From: Batrachochytrium dendrobatidis JAM81
Lineage: Eukaryota; Chytridiomycota; Chytridiomycetes; Rhizophydiales
Direction: 5' to 3'
Length of the DNA: 64,000 nt
NCBI RefSeq assembly: GCF_000203795.2
Contig: NW_006281099.1
Coordinates: forward strand, 608,690-672,689
In this document: positions 1-15,377 of the stretch, piece after piece
Layout: every line of letters begins with the position of its first letter
How positions within the stretch are numbered: the stretch's first letter is position 1
Notes under the pieces: model-generated
Seen by the model: only the letters and a program-made list of their open reading frames with translations
Database searches by the model: none
What the model was told of the DNA's origin: nothing
Made by a program: the position numbers and the translations under genes

Positions 1-3000
1 ATATGCATATAAGGCAGCAGCAGGTAAACTACAAAATAATTTGAAGCCCATTTTGCAATCGTGATGATTGACTTGCTAGTCGTTTATTCAATCAACTAGG
101 TTTCGTCTTTTGTAAAATCTGTTTTAAAACATATTATTCCCAATGATATTTGGGGAGATGATTCCAACCGGGATGCTTTTATGGCTGGTACGTTTCAGCT
201 TACTTTAAAAGCAAGATCTTAAAATCTCACATACAATTCATGGTGTCTTTAGTTGTTGTTCAGCTTGTATCTTTGCGAAGATACGAGGTATTGTCACTTC
301 AAAACATTGGAAATGGCATCAAGGTAGGCAAAACATTTTCCATCGAGTTTGAAGATTTCGACTATGTAGTAATATATCAGCAATTTCCGCAATGTAAAAC
401 AATGCTTTCTAGATTTCAAAAATGGCTTGGCTGACATCAGGCATCAAGCCAGCACTACATTTATCCACATGCGAAGCTGAAAAGCAACGTCAAATGCTTT
501 ACGAGTTTTTGTATTGGCTCTTTGCTGATGTAGTGGTTTCATTAATCAAGGTAGATGTTGTATATTGACGTGACACGGCTTTGTTTTATGTTGACATGCA
601 TTATAGACAAATTTCTATGCCACAGATACAGTTCCGTTCAAAAATCGTGTGTTTTATTTTCGACATGAAACATGGAGTCGTATCAACCAATCATTGCAAT
701 CCGTATTCAAACGCAATTTATTGAAACCGATAGAAATGGTAACAAAATAACATCAATAGCATTATAAATGTGTTATTTAATATTCAACTCTATATTCAAA
801 TGCTTATTTTTAAAATATTATGGTTTATTTATTCATACTGGCCATGAAACTAGCCGCTTGTCACATCCGCATTAGCTGGAGAGAGTTTCCACAAAGCCTT
901 GGGGTTCTCAACTACCAGATTAATCCCTAAGGAATCAGGTGCTCGAATGATTATGAATCTAGGACGAAAACCCAAGCCCAAGGTAGTTTTGTCTGATGCT
1001 TGTAGATTTTTAAATCCAATTTGTATTATAATCTAACCTTGTGCTACACTACGCGTTAAACTATGTTCAGGAACTGGCACAAATTGGGCTAAATCCAGAG
1101 CAAATAAAGCAACTCATGTGCTACCGCTACAACGGAGAAAATTTGCTATCTATAAATCAATTGCTTACCAATGCGCATCATGTGCTCACATTGGAAAAGG
1201 TATGTAGCAGTTGATCTGTCCAACAGTTTTATAGCTCTTATAATAATGCTTTGGTTACAAAATTTAGACTGAGCAGTCAGATTTGATGAAAACAACAATG
1301 CTTGGACTGGATGATATATATACACGATTTAAAGCATTCAAGCTTGGCTTGGTTGCAGCTAGTGCCGATGGGTCTATACCACAACTCTATTGTTGTAAAA
1401 TGGATATTGCGTCTTGTTTTGACACCATTAATCAGGATAAGCTCTTGTCATTGCTGCAATCGTTTTTAACAAAAACCGACTATGTAATTCAAAAGTATGC
1501 TGTTTTGTATGCAAGTGGGGATCGTATTCGACGTGTATTTCAAAAACGAGCACGAGACGCAGGTCAGTTGAGTTGATACTCATAGATTGTGCTTGAATTT
1601 TATAACTGATGTATCCAACTATTGACATGACGCACGATTTACCATAAAATAGCCAACTTTCAAACATTTACCGAGTTTGTTGAAGATGCATCCGCGACTG
1701 TAAAGCAAACGGTATTTGTAGATCAGGTTGAATATCGAATCGAGGCAGCCGAGTCCATCAAAGACCTTTTGAAATCACATATTCAAAATAATTTTATCAA
1801 GGTCTATTTCTACTATTACCTGTTTGAAAAATACCTTTTTATATTCTAACTCGTTCAAACTCTACTATTTTAGATTGGCAAAAAGTTTTTTTGTCAATCG
1901 GCTGGCATTCCACAGGGATCCATAGTTTCGATTATATTATGCAGGTACTCTATATTGTTGAAAAACAAAATACAATGCTGACTTTTTAACCGACTATTTT
2001 TTATACACGACACGTTGGCGGAGCTAGTTTTTTTTACGCTCATTTTGAAAAATCATATTTGGCAGATCTAATCATGGATAGCTCTGAAACTCTGCTACTG
2101 CGCTATATTGATGATTTTCTTTTCATCACTACATTTTTTATAAGGCGCAGCAGTTTATGGAGATTATGCATAAAGGTAACTTTCTGTTGTGCTGAACCAA
2201 TAGTATCTGTATTGAATTTTAATATGAAGTTTTGACTAATATTTATACTTGTTTATAGCGCATCCGGAATTCGGGTGTTCTGTGAATATAAGCAAGTCTC
2301 TATCAAATTTCTCAATGTCTTTGTTGGATGGTCGTGCCATTCCAGAGACATATAGAGGTACTGATTAGATAGAATGTTTAAGGAAATTCTGATATATAAT
2401 ACAGCTAATATATTTGGAATTGATTTATTCCCATCAAATAGATTTCCCTTGGTGCGGATTTGTAATTGATCTCAAACGGTTGGAAATTAAAAACACTTTA
2501 TTTCAAAATCGAAGCATAACATGTGCGTATTATTGTACCAGCATTATCTTGCCTGAACCTATACAATGGGATTTTGCTAATTTGTATACATTTGCTTTTG
2601 GTATTGCAAAAATAGATGTTGCCGACTCACTTAGTGTGAATATATCACAAACTCCTGGAAAGCATCTTCGCTCCAAACTGTTTCAGTATGAAAATCTCCA
2701 TGAAAACACTACATACTGTTTTTATCTCTATTTGCGCTTACTCTATGTTTTGAATACTGTATTTTGTATAGGTACATCAAAGCTAAATGCCATCCTATTT
2801 TTTTAGATACAAAAGTGAATTCTGTATTCTGTGTGTTATCCAACATTTACGACAATTTTTGTTCAGCTGCAATGCGATTTTGCTCGTATTTGAATATTGC
2901 TTTTGATGGAAAGATTTACCGCAATGCCAAGTTTATTGTTGGTAAGTGTATTGATGGTATTGTTAGTGTAGAGATGAAGCCATTACAGCAATCTACACCA

Positions 3001-3445
3001 TTTTAAACCCAGTGCTGTTTTGACTCGAATCTATTGACTATTTTGGCGTTTATAGGTGTAGTGGAGGATGCTGTTTGTTTTGGAGCACATATCATGCACA
3101 ATCGAACGCGTCGCAGTATTGCAGTCTTGAACTCATGCGAGTTTCGTATCAGCACTAAAGAAATCCATCGGTATTAAGTTTTATTTTTGATGCACACCAA
3201 TCGCATTGCTTGGTGTTTTCGTATGATAGAATTGAAGGTTTCTAACTTTTGTTTCATTTTGTTTTGACAGAATTGGACTCGGATCATTTATATTTATTCT
3301 TGGTCGTCGTCAAGGCAAATTCAGTAAACTTGTGCAATCACTTTGTGAGCTATACGATAAAATCAGCATTTCTGAAGAGAGAAAGCAGCTGCATAGTAAG
3401 ATCCAGTCACGATGGAGAGCAAGTGCTCAAAAGGTTGTGTATTGA
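1..3445 (+). CDS. TERT: Telomerase reverse transcriptase (TERT), 5' truncated by window edge
   Basis: This is the catalytic subunit of telomerase, which copies the telomerase RNA template onto chromosome ends. The coding sequence is cut by many short introns. In order, spliced translation shows the RNA-binding domain (IIPNDIWGDDSNRDAF near 140-180, VSLRRYEVLSLQNIGNGIK near 260-325), the T motif (MLYEFLYWLFADVVVSLIK near 495-550, then TNFYATDTVPFKNRVFYFRH), RT motifs 1/2 near 900-985, motif A KMDIASCFDTI near 1400, motif B' AGIPQGSIVS near 1905-1935, motif C LLRYIDDFLFITT near 2095-2135, motif D near 2265-2355 and the TERT-specific motif E FPWCGFVIDLKRLEIK near 2443-2490. The C-terminal extension ends in SRWRASAQKVVY and a TGA at 3443-3445. 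All three catalytic aspartates are present. One apparent 1-nt deletion in a T6 run at 2134-2139 separates motif C from the following helix. The N-terminal TEN domain lies outside the window. Family assignment is near certain; exon borders are approximate. Confidence 0.93.
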
Positions 3446-3782
3446 CCGTAATCATAAGAATCCCAGCTAAATCTGACTACTGCTTAATGCAGTGTGACGG
3501 AAATCTTTAATAAACAAGTTATTTTAACACAACAGATGAGCCGACTATTCCATACTAAGAAAAACATTGCTTTTGTAACCGGAATAGGGCATTTTTAAGT
3601 TTTAATATGGTGTTATAAAGAAACATAATTGTTTCCGCCAAATGACCCGGTAAGCTTGTTCCGTAAGAAAGCAAAAAAGTCCTAAATATACAGCAAATGA
3701 TTAAAAAAGATTTAAAAAAGTGTTGAATAAGTCAGCAGTCTTATAGACAAATCCTCGACATGATCAAATCAATATGTTGATG

Positions 3783-4887
3783 TTAAAAGCATACCATTGT
3801 GTTTAAGGCCAAGGCAGTCCACAGCTCGTGATGTGGCAGAATATCTGGAAAGTTGGAAACTGTTGAAAAATGGAAATTTGACATCTAGATTAGTATGTTT
3901 GCAGCAGCCAAAGCAAATTCGCCAAAAATAAACCCTACTTTTGAGTACGGAATAATTATATGCCATTCCAATTATAAAATATCCAAATAGTCCAGCAAAA
4001 AGAATTGTGAAAAAGAATCCAGTAGTAGACATGGATGATGATCCAGGAGAAGATCCGGTTGGGATTGATGTGCCACAGCCTCCAGCATGATCCCAGTTCA
4101 GTTGAATTTGCTTCAAGTCAATAACGACCCTTGGTTCAGATGGTGCCTATTTATAGTTGTAAATATTTACAAATCCAAATCAACAGTCAGATCAGATCTG
4201 TGTGCCTTTATAATCGGAAACTGAATGTAGGCCAGATTTGAATGGATTCCAGTGCAATTTAGTATCAAGGTAAACTTACGACAATTTCTTTTTTGCAATG
4301 GATATTCAGTATAACCATAGTTTCATTTAAACCGTTGTACGACAGGCTTATACCGTCAGAGATGGCCGTGGTAGCAGCGATAGCAGCGTCACCAGCTACA
4401 TACTGGCGCACATTGGTAATCCGAGCATCAGTGTGCTTCCAGTTTGTAGTGATCTCGCAAAATCTGGTATTGGTAGGACATTGGTCTTCTGATGGTTTAG
4501 ATTGATCAACTGTCATCACTGAGCAAGGACTACCATATAGATTGACTACATCCAAGGTTGGGGCGTGAAAATCTTCAGATAATGTGGCATTAAAAAATGG
4601 AGTCCTGTTGGAATTAAAAGTGTTTTAATACGGCTGGTTATATATTGAGCAATAAGATTTCAACCAAGAGGCCATGTCAAAAGTACTTACAAAAACACGG
4701 ATGACAGGTTGTAGGACAAGCCATTGATACTGAAGATGCAGCCTGGGTTGCTCGAGTCTAGAAAAATTGCTGGTAGTTGCTGAGAGTTGGCAAATGCCGT
4801 GGTAGTTTGAATAGCCAGTGCAGCAGTAACAATAGACCTGACCACTGTCTTCCACGAAACAGCGATACTTGGCATATATAGATTCAT
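3783..4887 (-). CDS. ATG27 / mannose-6-phosphate-receptor-like type I membrane protein
   Basis: The spliced product begins with a signal peptide (start at 4887 or the next ATG five codons in; hydrophobic stretch ending TTTAFA). A Cys-containing lumenal domain of the MRH type follows (SNPGCIFSINGLSYNLSSVF, then FCEITTNWKHTDARITNV and ILNIHCKKE). Next come a Ser/Pro linker and one membrane segment (GFFFTILFAGLFGYFIIGMAYNY). The last exon encodes FPDILPHHELWTALALN, which matches the conserved cytosolic tail of cation-dependent M6P receptor and ATG27 proteins (G-x-[DE]-x-[IL]-P-x-x-x-[FL]-W). Stop TAA is at 3783-3785. Such proteins sort cargo in the Golgi-endosome system, and in yeast Atg27 cycles with Atg9 vesicles. 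Four exons are inferred. Its promoter is the 184 bp shared with the divergent dbp2 gene, and its 3' end faces TERT. Distinguishing ATG27 from an MRL1-like receptor is not possible by eye. Confidence 0.68.
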
Positions 4888-5071
4888 TGTTACGAGTTGA
4901 AGAAAGTTTTGGCAAATTGCTCGCTAATATTTGGCCCGTGATTTTTGCCCAAATGAACATCAAAAATAAGGCTTGCTTTTGTTTTTTTCTACACTTTGAA
5001 TTTTATTTCTCTAGGCAGCAAGTTCGTTTTGTTTTGTTACTTGTTTTCTTAATATTCGATTATAGTTGATC

Positions 5072-8746
<3,675 letters not shown>

Positions 8747-8827
8747 GCTGACAGACTCTTGGTTTTGGCTCATAAAGCCTACAGCCATCTTCATACTCAT
8801 TTTTTTTATCACCAAATATAAACATGA

Positions 8828-9208
8828 TTAGTTTCGTAGTTGTTCAAAGTGGATTGACGAGTAAAATTCTGATTTGAAGGGCAAGAATGGAACGAGTTTA
8901 TTGAGATCATCCGAGTGCTGGATCAGCCTGTACACGATAAGATAGAACTGGCAGATGGCAATCGTTGCCCAAAGCATGCCCACTGCAACCATCAAGAAAT
9001 GCTTGAATTCTAGGTCAAGAATTCTTTCTTTTACTTCACTCAACGCCTTTCTTCTGTGACCGACTGTCTTATTACCGATGTCGTCGTCCTCTTGTAAGTT
9101 GTTGATATATCTAAAAGACAGCCATTGCATTGCTAGTACGATGTGGGCAGTCCAGCCATTTGCCACCAAAAGAATGAGGCTGCTCCTTCGATCTATCCAA
9201 GCATTCAT
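8828..9208 (-). CDS. Small two-span membrane protein, unidentified
   Basis: A continuous 126-codon ORF starts at an ATG at 9208 (MNAWIDRRSS). Two hydrophobic segments are visible: about residues 11-32 (LILLVANGWTAHIVLAMQWL) and about residues 73-98 (FLMVAVGMLWATIAICQFYL). They are separated by a charged loop of about 40 residues (NNLQEDDDIGNKTVGHRRKALSEVKERILDLE in shortened view). There is no clear signal peptide cleavage site. It is transcribed divergently from Sec61 alpha with about 130 bp between them and converges on dbp2. I do not recognise the family. An additional 5' or 3' exon cannot be excluded. The even hydrophobic pattern over 126 codons in an AT-rich genome argues that it is real. 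Confidence 0.5.
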   Translation of the reverse strand: MNAWIDRRSSLILLVANGWTAHIVLAMQWLSFRYINNLQEDDDIGNKTVGHRRKALSEVKERILDLEFKHFLMVAVGMLWATIAICQFYLIVYRLIQHSDDLNKLVPFLPFKSEFYSSIHFEQLRN

Positions 9209-9339
9209 TCCTGCCTAGTCCAGACTAAGGTGCAGAGTGGATTCAAAGGAAGTCCAATAAGTGATTCATAGTACTGGTTGAACATCGCTGTTGATGGACT
9301 GGCTTGTTCGTATATGTGTGAAGGTGGTTTTCGGTGTCA

Positions 9340-11343
9340 ATGGCTGTAGCTAACATTGTGGTGTCTCATCAACACTTGACAGTCCGTCTGCTCTATGCAC
9401 TGCGGCCATTCATTTCTCTTATGCCAGAAGTGACCTCGCCTGACCGCAAGGTACTGATCCAATATTGTCCTTGCTGCTATTGTGGTCTCATTCGTTCAAG
9501 TTCTATCACCATTTCCAGCCTGCTACTCCTTTGTTTGCTCGTCTTAGTCTCTACAAGGCTTGGTACTGCACTACTACCAAGACTCCTTGTGGCGGTTTAT
9601 TCAGAAAGCATTCTGTTCAACTGTCCTTTTATACCATGTTTATATCCATTCAATAGTGTTGATTATGGCTTCATACCGGCATTTCGCCAAACTGATCTAA
9701 ACAAGTTTACATCTGACGGTTTCAGATGCATTTCATATTGATACACAGTCTATTCCTGAAACATTATATATTCTAATCTAGGTTCAATTCAGAGAAAAAG
9801 TCATGTGGACTGCTATTACACTGTTCATTTTCTTGGTCTGTTCCCAGATCCCATTGTACGGCATCATGTCCTCTGATTCATCCGACCCCATGTACTGGAT
9901 GCGTGTCATTCTTGCTTCCAACAGAGGAACTTTGATGGAGTTGGGAATCACTCCTATCATTACCTCTGGCATGATTATGCAGCTGCTTGCTGGTGCAGGT
10001 ATTATCGAAGTCGACTACTCTATCAAGGAAGACCGTGCCTTGTTTTCTGGTGCTCAGAAATGTAAGCTGCCTTGCACCTTGTTTTGCTAATCTACCGTCA
10101 TTAATACTCGAGTTTTTATTTTTGGTTTGCAATATCATTCAATCTTGCATTTGATCAATAAATTCGTGTCAACTGCTCTGCAAATGTCTAGTGTTTGCCA
10201 TGATTATCGCTATTGGACAGGCTACCGTGTCAGTATGGTCTGGTGTCTATGGAAATCCTGCTGAAATTGGATCTGGAATCTCTCTTCTTCTCATTCTTCA
10301 GCTTTGCATTGCCGCACTTATTACCATGCTTCTCGATGAGCTATTACAAAAAGGATACGGTCTTGGATCTGGCATTTCTCTTTTTATTGCCACCAATATT
10401 TGCGAAAACATTGTATGGAAGGCATTTTCTCCTACCACCTATAACACTGGTCGTGGTAAGTTGGGTTTTTTGTGCAAGTGTGTTACTATGGTTTTATATA
10501 CTTGGTATTTTATGTTCATTATATTGTCTATTTACTGTTATAGGCACTGAGTTTGAAGGTGCTGTGGTTGCTCTTTTCCATCTCTTGTTTACCCGTAATG
10601 ACAAATTTCGTGCCGTCAAGGAAGCCATGTATCGCTCAAATCTCCCCAACTTGACCAACCTGCTCTCCACAATCGTCGTTTTTGCTGCTGTTATTTACTT
10701 GCAAGGTTTCCGGGTTGAAATTCCAGTCAAATCCAACCGTATGCGTGGTCAGCAAGGCTCTTACCCCGTCAAACTCTTTTACACCTCCAACATGCCTATC
10801 ATGTTGCAGTCTGCTCTTGTCTCCAACATCTTTTTTGTTTCGCAGCTGCTTTACAAGCGCTTCCCTGAGAACATTTTCATTCGCCTTTTGGGTGTGTGGC
10901 AAAATGCCGAAGGTGTCCCTCAAGAGTTTGCTACCTCTGGTTTTGCGTACTACATTTCTCCACCTAAAAATGTGTCTGTGATTTTTTCTGATCCCATTCA
11001 CTTTGCCATCTACGTTTCCTTTATGCTGGGTGCATGCGCTCTCTTTTCTAAAACCTGGATTGAAGTTTCTGGCTCTTCTCCCCGTGATGTTGCCAAGCAG
11101 CTCAAGGATCAACAACTTGTTATTCGTGGACACCGTGAAGGATCCATGTACAAAGAGCTTAAGCGCATTATCCCCACTGCAGCTGCATTTGGAGGGTTGT
11201 GTATTGGAGCTCTTTCTGTTGCTGCCGATCTCCTTGGTGCAATTGGGTCCGGTACCGGTATTTTGCTAGCTGTGACGATTATTTACCAGTACTTTGAGAT
11301 TTTTGTCAAGGAGCAACACGAAGAAGGCGCAGTGATGTTTTAA
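9340..11343 (+). CDS. SEC61: Sec61 alpha subunit of the ER translocon
   Basis: Pore-forming subunit of the ER protein-conducting channel, about ten membrane spans. Spliced translation gives [112 protein letters not shown], and the cytosolic loop [20 protein letters not shown]. It ends [11 protein letters not shown] with TAA at 11341-11343. Length and sequence match the family along the whole protein. Introns fall near 9448-9780, 10060-10192 and 10455-10542. The start is uncertain. The ATG at 9340 reads in frame but adds about 20 residues. A first exon with ATG at 9314 (Met-Cys-Glu) spliced from 9323 to 9383 would give the usual short N-terminus. Confidence 0.95.
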
Positions 11344-11471
11344 GAATGAATCTCGACTTGGTTCTTTTTTACGTTATATATCATGATTGGTTTGGATCGA
11401 GTTGCCAATTTTTGAACAAGATTAAATACTGATTTGTTAGCAGGGCTGTTGGTTCAGTGTATTTGAATTTA

Positions 11472-11798
11472 CAGCCATATTCATGTAAAATAGAACTTGT
11501 ATTCCTTTTCTTTGGAATATGCAGTACTCATTGCATTTTCAGTATCTGGAATCGCACCGTACAAACCTATTTGATAAATTATCAACGGGTTTAAGAATAG
11601 ACATTATAAAGCTTACACTTTGCGATATTGATGTTTGTTGAACAGCTGGTAGATCATATTTATCAGTGAGTGTGTAGCTTTTTCAAGGAGTTCAAAGGGT
11701 AGTGTTTAATAAATGTGGTATAAATTATCATTTCATAAAACTGACTATTTATTACTTGGTACTCTTATTTAGTGCCCCGTTTTGTGCGAATATAACTG
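11472..11798 (+). mobile_element. TIR element copy 2, downstream of Sec61
   Basis: Left end TTTA|CAGCCATATTCATGTAAAAT. Right end degraded (TTTTGTGCGAATATAACTG). Carries ATAAATTATCATTTCATAAA and ACTGACTATTTATTAC near the 3' end like other copies. About 327 bp, no coding remnant recognised. Confidence 0.7.
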
Positions 11799-11930
11799 AA
11801 ATTGCCAATATGCTACTGATGTATAAACCATGATTCATTGTTTAACGAGCTTTGTGAAATTCAAGTCTTTGGGAATGAACCTATTTGCATAGTTTTAGTA
11901 ACAGTGATTACTGCTCAACAAAAAGTATAA

Positions 11931-12506
11931 TTATGATGCCTTCCATATCAAGATGCCAATATTCCCTCCAAAGTACATGTGTAGCAAATTGCGCATCTCG
12001 TGAGTGATTTCAAACCCAAATCCTTCGCCGACAACTACATGCCATGAACTTCCGCATCGTTTATCCATCAACTCTTTAATTGTTTTTGAAGAAGCCTAAT
12101 AAAACATACAGCAATGGTGAACAAGGGATGGTAAGGTTCAGATAAGGCTGAAAGTTGATACCTCGTGATTTCCTGGATGCTTTTCTACAGCTGTGACTGC
12201 CATATCGACTGCCTCTGCTCGTACTTCATCAGACATATCACAAAACTAAATCAAATAGATTTAAATGATATTAGTTTTTAGGCGAGCTGTAAATAGAAGT
12301 AGCAGGATATCCGATATTCACTGTATCAGGACAATTGAGCGCGTTTTAAGATGTATGCTAGATACCTTGACTAGGGGATAGTTGAACAGTCGACGTTGGT
12401 CCTTTTCATCAGTGCGGTCGCCAGACGGAGCTGTTGTAGCGCCGCCGTCTGCTGATTTGGCTGCACCAGCAACCAGGTTGGCCATACTACCTTGGTCTGC
12501 CATCAT
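11931..12506 (-). CDS. DNAL4: Axonemal dynein light chain 4 (DNAL4), LC8-like
   Basis: Light chain of flagellar outer-arm dynein, of the LC8/DLC1 fold. Three exons give MMADQGSMANLVAG..., an acidic linker, then FNYPLVKFCDMSDEVRAEAV, DMAVTAVEKHPGNHE, ASSKTIKELMDKRCGSSWHV, VVGEGFGFEITHEMRNLL, HMYFGGNIGILIWKAS and TAA at 11931-11933. The FPLVK..DM..E...EAV start and the GEGFGFEITHE motif are typical of DNAL4 rather than of generic LC8. The N-terminal extension of about 35 residues is low complexity (Ala/Gly/Asp). Introns lie near 12097-12162 and 12247-12364. The gene is good evidence that the organism makes a motile flagellum. It diverges from the SCI1-like gene across about 555 bp. Confidence 0.9.
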
Positions 12507-13061
12507 TTTGAAACCGAAAGATTGGGTGAAAATAGATATAACTTGACAAGATGGGTAAACTTGTTTAAATTGCCTGCCAGATGAATCTGATACATACTAC
12601 ATATGCTACGTGTTTTTTGTAGTTGCTGGATAGCGGTTGAGCCATACAATCAGACCAAGCAATGCAACTGCCTCAGTATTAAAGAATATTGCTGCATCAC
12701 ATATTTTGCAAAGGTTTAATCATTAAACTGATTTAATCTATCAGTATAGTTTTCATTCTATTGATGTTGTAATCCAGAACAATTGATCATCCATTATTGG
12801 TCATGTTTGCTGCAATGCGGTTTATGTAAACCCAATGACAAATTCAGCTGTGCAATACATATCGGATAATGAGTCAAGAATCGTAGTAATCGAAAGTAGT
12901 CGCTTGAATAGGAATTACTGTTTTGAACTAGCCGGTTTGCAACTCGAAATCATGAGTTTATTTGGTAGCAATTCTACTTGAGAATTGATTTGCATTGACA
13001 GAATTTGTTCATGTATTGTTTCCCTCCTTTCCAGTATCCATTTGGCAGCAATCAACTCAAT
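12507..13061. other. Intergenic region, no gene seen
   Basis: This 555-bp AT-rich stretch lies between the divergent DNAL4 and SCI1-like genes and presumably holds both promoters. I see no convincing ORF, repeat match to the TIR family or RNA gene in it. Confidence 0.5.
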
Positions 13062-13958
13062 GAGTAAACATGAACACAATCGACGTGGGGATAAATCCAA
13101 GAAAAGTAGTAAAGAACCTGTAGATTCCCACTCTCCCAAACCTATATCTGAAGAGCACTACTTTCAAAAGGCAGCCGAATTTCAAGTATGGCTGTCTGAA
13201 AAGGGGTATCGCTTCCATGATTTGTCCAAGTCTGAAGCACAGGATCAATTTAAAAAAGTATGTATATCTGTTGTTTGATTCTATACTAGGCTGCAGTTCT
13301 TTGATTCTAATGGTCCTGTTTTAGTTTATTCGGCGATGGAACAAGGGAAAACTGGATGGTAAGATGACTAAAGTGGACTCCTAGAAAACTGGTGGATATA
13401 GCTTAAACTACAGTGAATTATAGATAAATACTACAAAGGGATTCAAGCCTTGGAGGTGCCGTTTGCAGCACGAACTGGATATAAATGGAACATCAAAGAC
13501 ATTGTGAGTATAGCCATCCATTTCTATATTCCCACTACTATTACAATGACAAGACTGGCTAATCAGCACTGTATGAATCAATAGAATGAGTCGGAGCAGA
13601 TATTAGTGCATGATTCTGTTGAATCCATGACAGGATCTGCTAATACGTTTAATTTTGGATTTCGAAATGGCAAGTAGAGTTGGGTTTATCCTAGTATTGC
13701 TCTATTTGATAAAACGTATAGACTCTAATTTTTAAACATATTACTATTATAATAGAGGCAGCCAAGGGTCAAATTACAGATCAATTTAGTGAGCAAATAA
13801 AGCCGGTAAAGAAATATAACAGGCCCACACATACATAGGATATACATGCAGAAAGCGAGTTGAATGGCAAAGACAGAGTATCGATCGGAAGTACTGCAAA
13901 AAGAGAAAATGTGTTGAATCAGATTATACCTAAAGAGACTGGAAGGTGGGTCATGTAA
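13062..13958 (+). CDS. SCI1-like small nuclear protein, probably 3' truncated
   Basis: Short Lys/Ser-rich N-terminus (MSKHEHNRRGDKSKKSSKEP) followed by a conserved block: SEEHYFQKAAEFQVWLSEKG, FHDLSKSEAQDQFKKFIRRW, NKGKLDDKYYKGIQALEVPF and AARTGYKWNIKD. This pattern (YF..AAEF..WL.E..G..F.dLs...A...F..Fv..WN.gkL...YY.G) is what I recall for the SCI1 (style cell-cycle inhibitor 1) family found in plants, animals and fungi and thought to be splicing-associated. Later exons give NESEQILVHDSVESMTGS and RENVLNQIIPKETGR. The homologous motif normally continues R-E-x-x-x-E-K. Here the reading frame runs instead through what should be a donor site to a TAA at 13956-13958. A TIR element begins 30 bp later, and decayed downstream exons follow it. 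Exon borders inside are approximate. Confidence 0.55.
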
Positions 13959-13988
13959 TGTAGACTAGTTTATGCATTTCTAGTTTTA

Positions 13989-14372
13989 CAGTCGTATTCG
14001 CGTAGAATGTAACACTTGTATTTGTTTTGCAGTGATTATCTTGGAATATGCAATGGTTAAATATCCGTTGCACTTTCTTGATAGAAATTGCCTTGGATAG
14101 ACATTCTCGATTCTTCAATAAACACAGCGTCCATCGTATGATGCCTACAATCAAACTCCTGTTTGGTGTATCCTAAATCTCATATGTTTGCGCTCTAGTT
14201 TAAAAGCAAGGATCGCACATTTCAAAAATGCAGTTGTTTCCATGCCAATCATCAAAAGACCAGAGTACAATAGTGTCTAGTAAATTTAACGAGAATTATC
14301 ATTGCATGACACTAGTGTTTATTTGCACTTTGGTTCCATAATTTAGTGGTCCATTTTATGTGGATACGGCGG
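13989..14372 (+). mobile_element. TIR element copy 3, in SCI1-like gene
   Basis: Left end TTTA|CAGTCGTATTCGCGTAGAAT, right end CATTTTATGTGGATACGGCGG. 384 bp. Internally it has CTTGGATAGACATTCTCGAT and AAATGCAGTTGTTTCCATGC, the latter matching the first Cys knuckle of the coding remnant (C-S-C-F-H-A-N-H). It separates intact from decayed exons of its host gene. Confidence 0.8.
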
Positions 14373-14390
14373 TGAGTGTGATTTGAATAT

Positions 14391-14728
14391 AGAGCAACGC
14401 GTTCAGAATGCATATCACAAGCATGAACGAAAAATAGATAGATTCCAGACAAGAACTTGATGAAACTACAGACCATCAAACACCATTGATACTCGACGCA
14501 AAAGGAGTGCAAGGAAAAAGGTTAGAAGCAGTAAAGACATGAGAAGATGGAGCAGTACTCGGATACGTGGGAGCACACCGAGCAACAAGGACAGGTTGTG
14601 GCCATGTTTTGAGCCATGACAGAAAGGGATGCGAATCCATCGAAATCAAGACGAGCCGGACCAGCTGTGATGGTTGATAACAACGCGGGTATCCATACCA
14701 AATGATTGCAGTTTACTCTTATCCTAAC
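14391..14728 (+). pseudogene. Decayed 3' exons of the SCI1-like gene
   Basis: Past the inserted TIR element, three frames contain pieces that fit the end of the SCI1-like protein: EQRVQNAYHKHERKID (14392-14440), DSRQELDETTDHQTPLILDA (about 14438-14500) and EKMEQYSDTWEHTEQQGQVV followed by AMF, a TGA stop and AMTERDANPSKS (about 14543-14690). The first break coincides with a direct ATAGATAG repeat (4-bp duplication). A second frame change lies near 14520, and a TGA stands where related proteins have Arg. No acceptor AG sits in the correct phase at 14390. These lesions suggest loss of the C-terminus after the insertion. An unusual splicing pattern remains possible. Confidence 0.4.
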
Positions 14729-14736
14729 AATTTCTA

Positions 14737-15377
14737 CCATTACTGCTGTTGGTTTTAGCTCAGAGCTGGGTTGCATACACACAGGTAAATGATTTTCAAT
14801 GCTATGGTAGTGGTTTACGTTCAAGAGTCTGAACAAAGTTTTCAGTATTGGTGGTTGACTGGCACTCTTTGAATTGGCTACTGCTCATGGTTACTATAAA
14901 TCATTAGATTAGTAGTAATAAAAAATAGATACAGGTTTGGTTTATTGCTTTAAGCATATTCGTACGAAGGGTTAATGATGATTTGTATTGATGAATGGGG
15001 TGGATAAACCGCTGTTACTATCTTGATAGTTGCAAGATTGACTTTCCATCCCTCTCATTATTGCATCGACCTCGTTACTAGTGGGTACGCAATCCCGCCT
15101 GCAAGTCCATCCGATGCATGAATTCATGTCCAGCTATGCCTTCAATTCCATCCTTCTATTGCTACCCTGAATTATGAATTATTTTACTATTGAATTATTT
15201 GAATATTTGAACCGTTTTATCCATATTGCTAACTTTTATATCATCCTATCACTACTGTTAGCTGCGAAACCTCTTGCAAATATATTTGAACAGTCCAGCA
15301 TACACACATCCGTCTGGCTCTTACTAATTGGTCTTTGGCACAACGGATTTATTTTTCACTAAAACCACTGCTAGACA
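14737..15377. other. Intergenic region, no gene seen
   Basis: About 640 bp of AT-rich sequence between the decayed SCI1-like exons and the phosphatase gene. I see no coding pattern in either strand beyond short chance ORFs and no match to the TIR family. Confidence 0.45.

Noticed and set aside
1428..1667. 79-codon minus-strand ORF over telomerase
   Set aside because: Antisense to RT motif A, which is clearly coding on the plus strand.
14522..14836. 104-codon minus-strand ORF
   Set aside because: It opposes the decayed SCI1-like exons and shows no domain.
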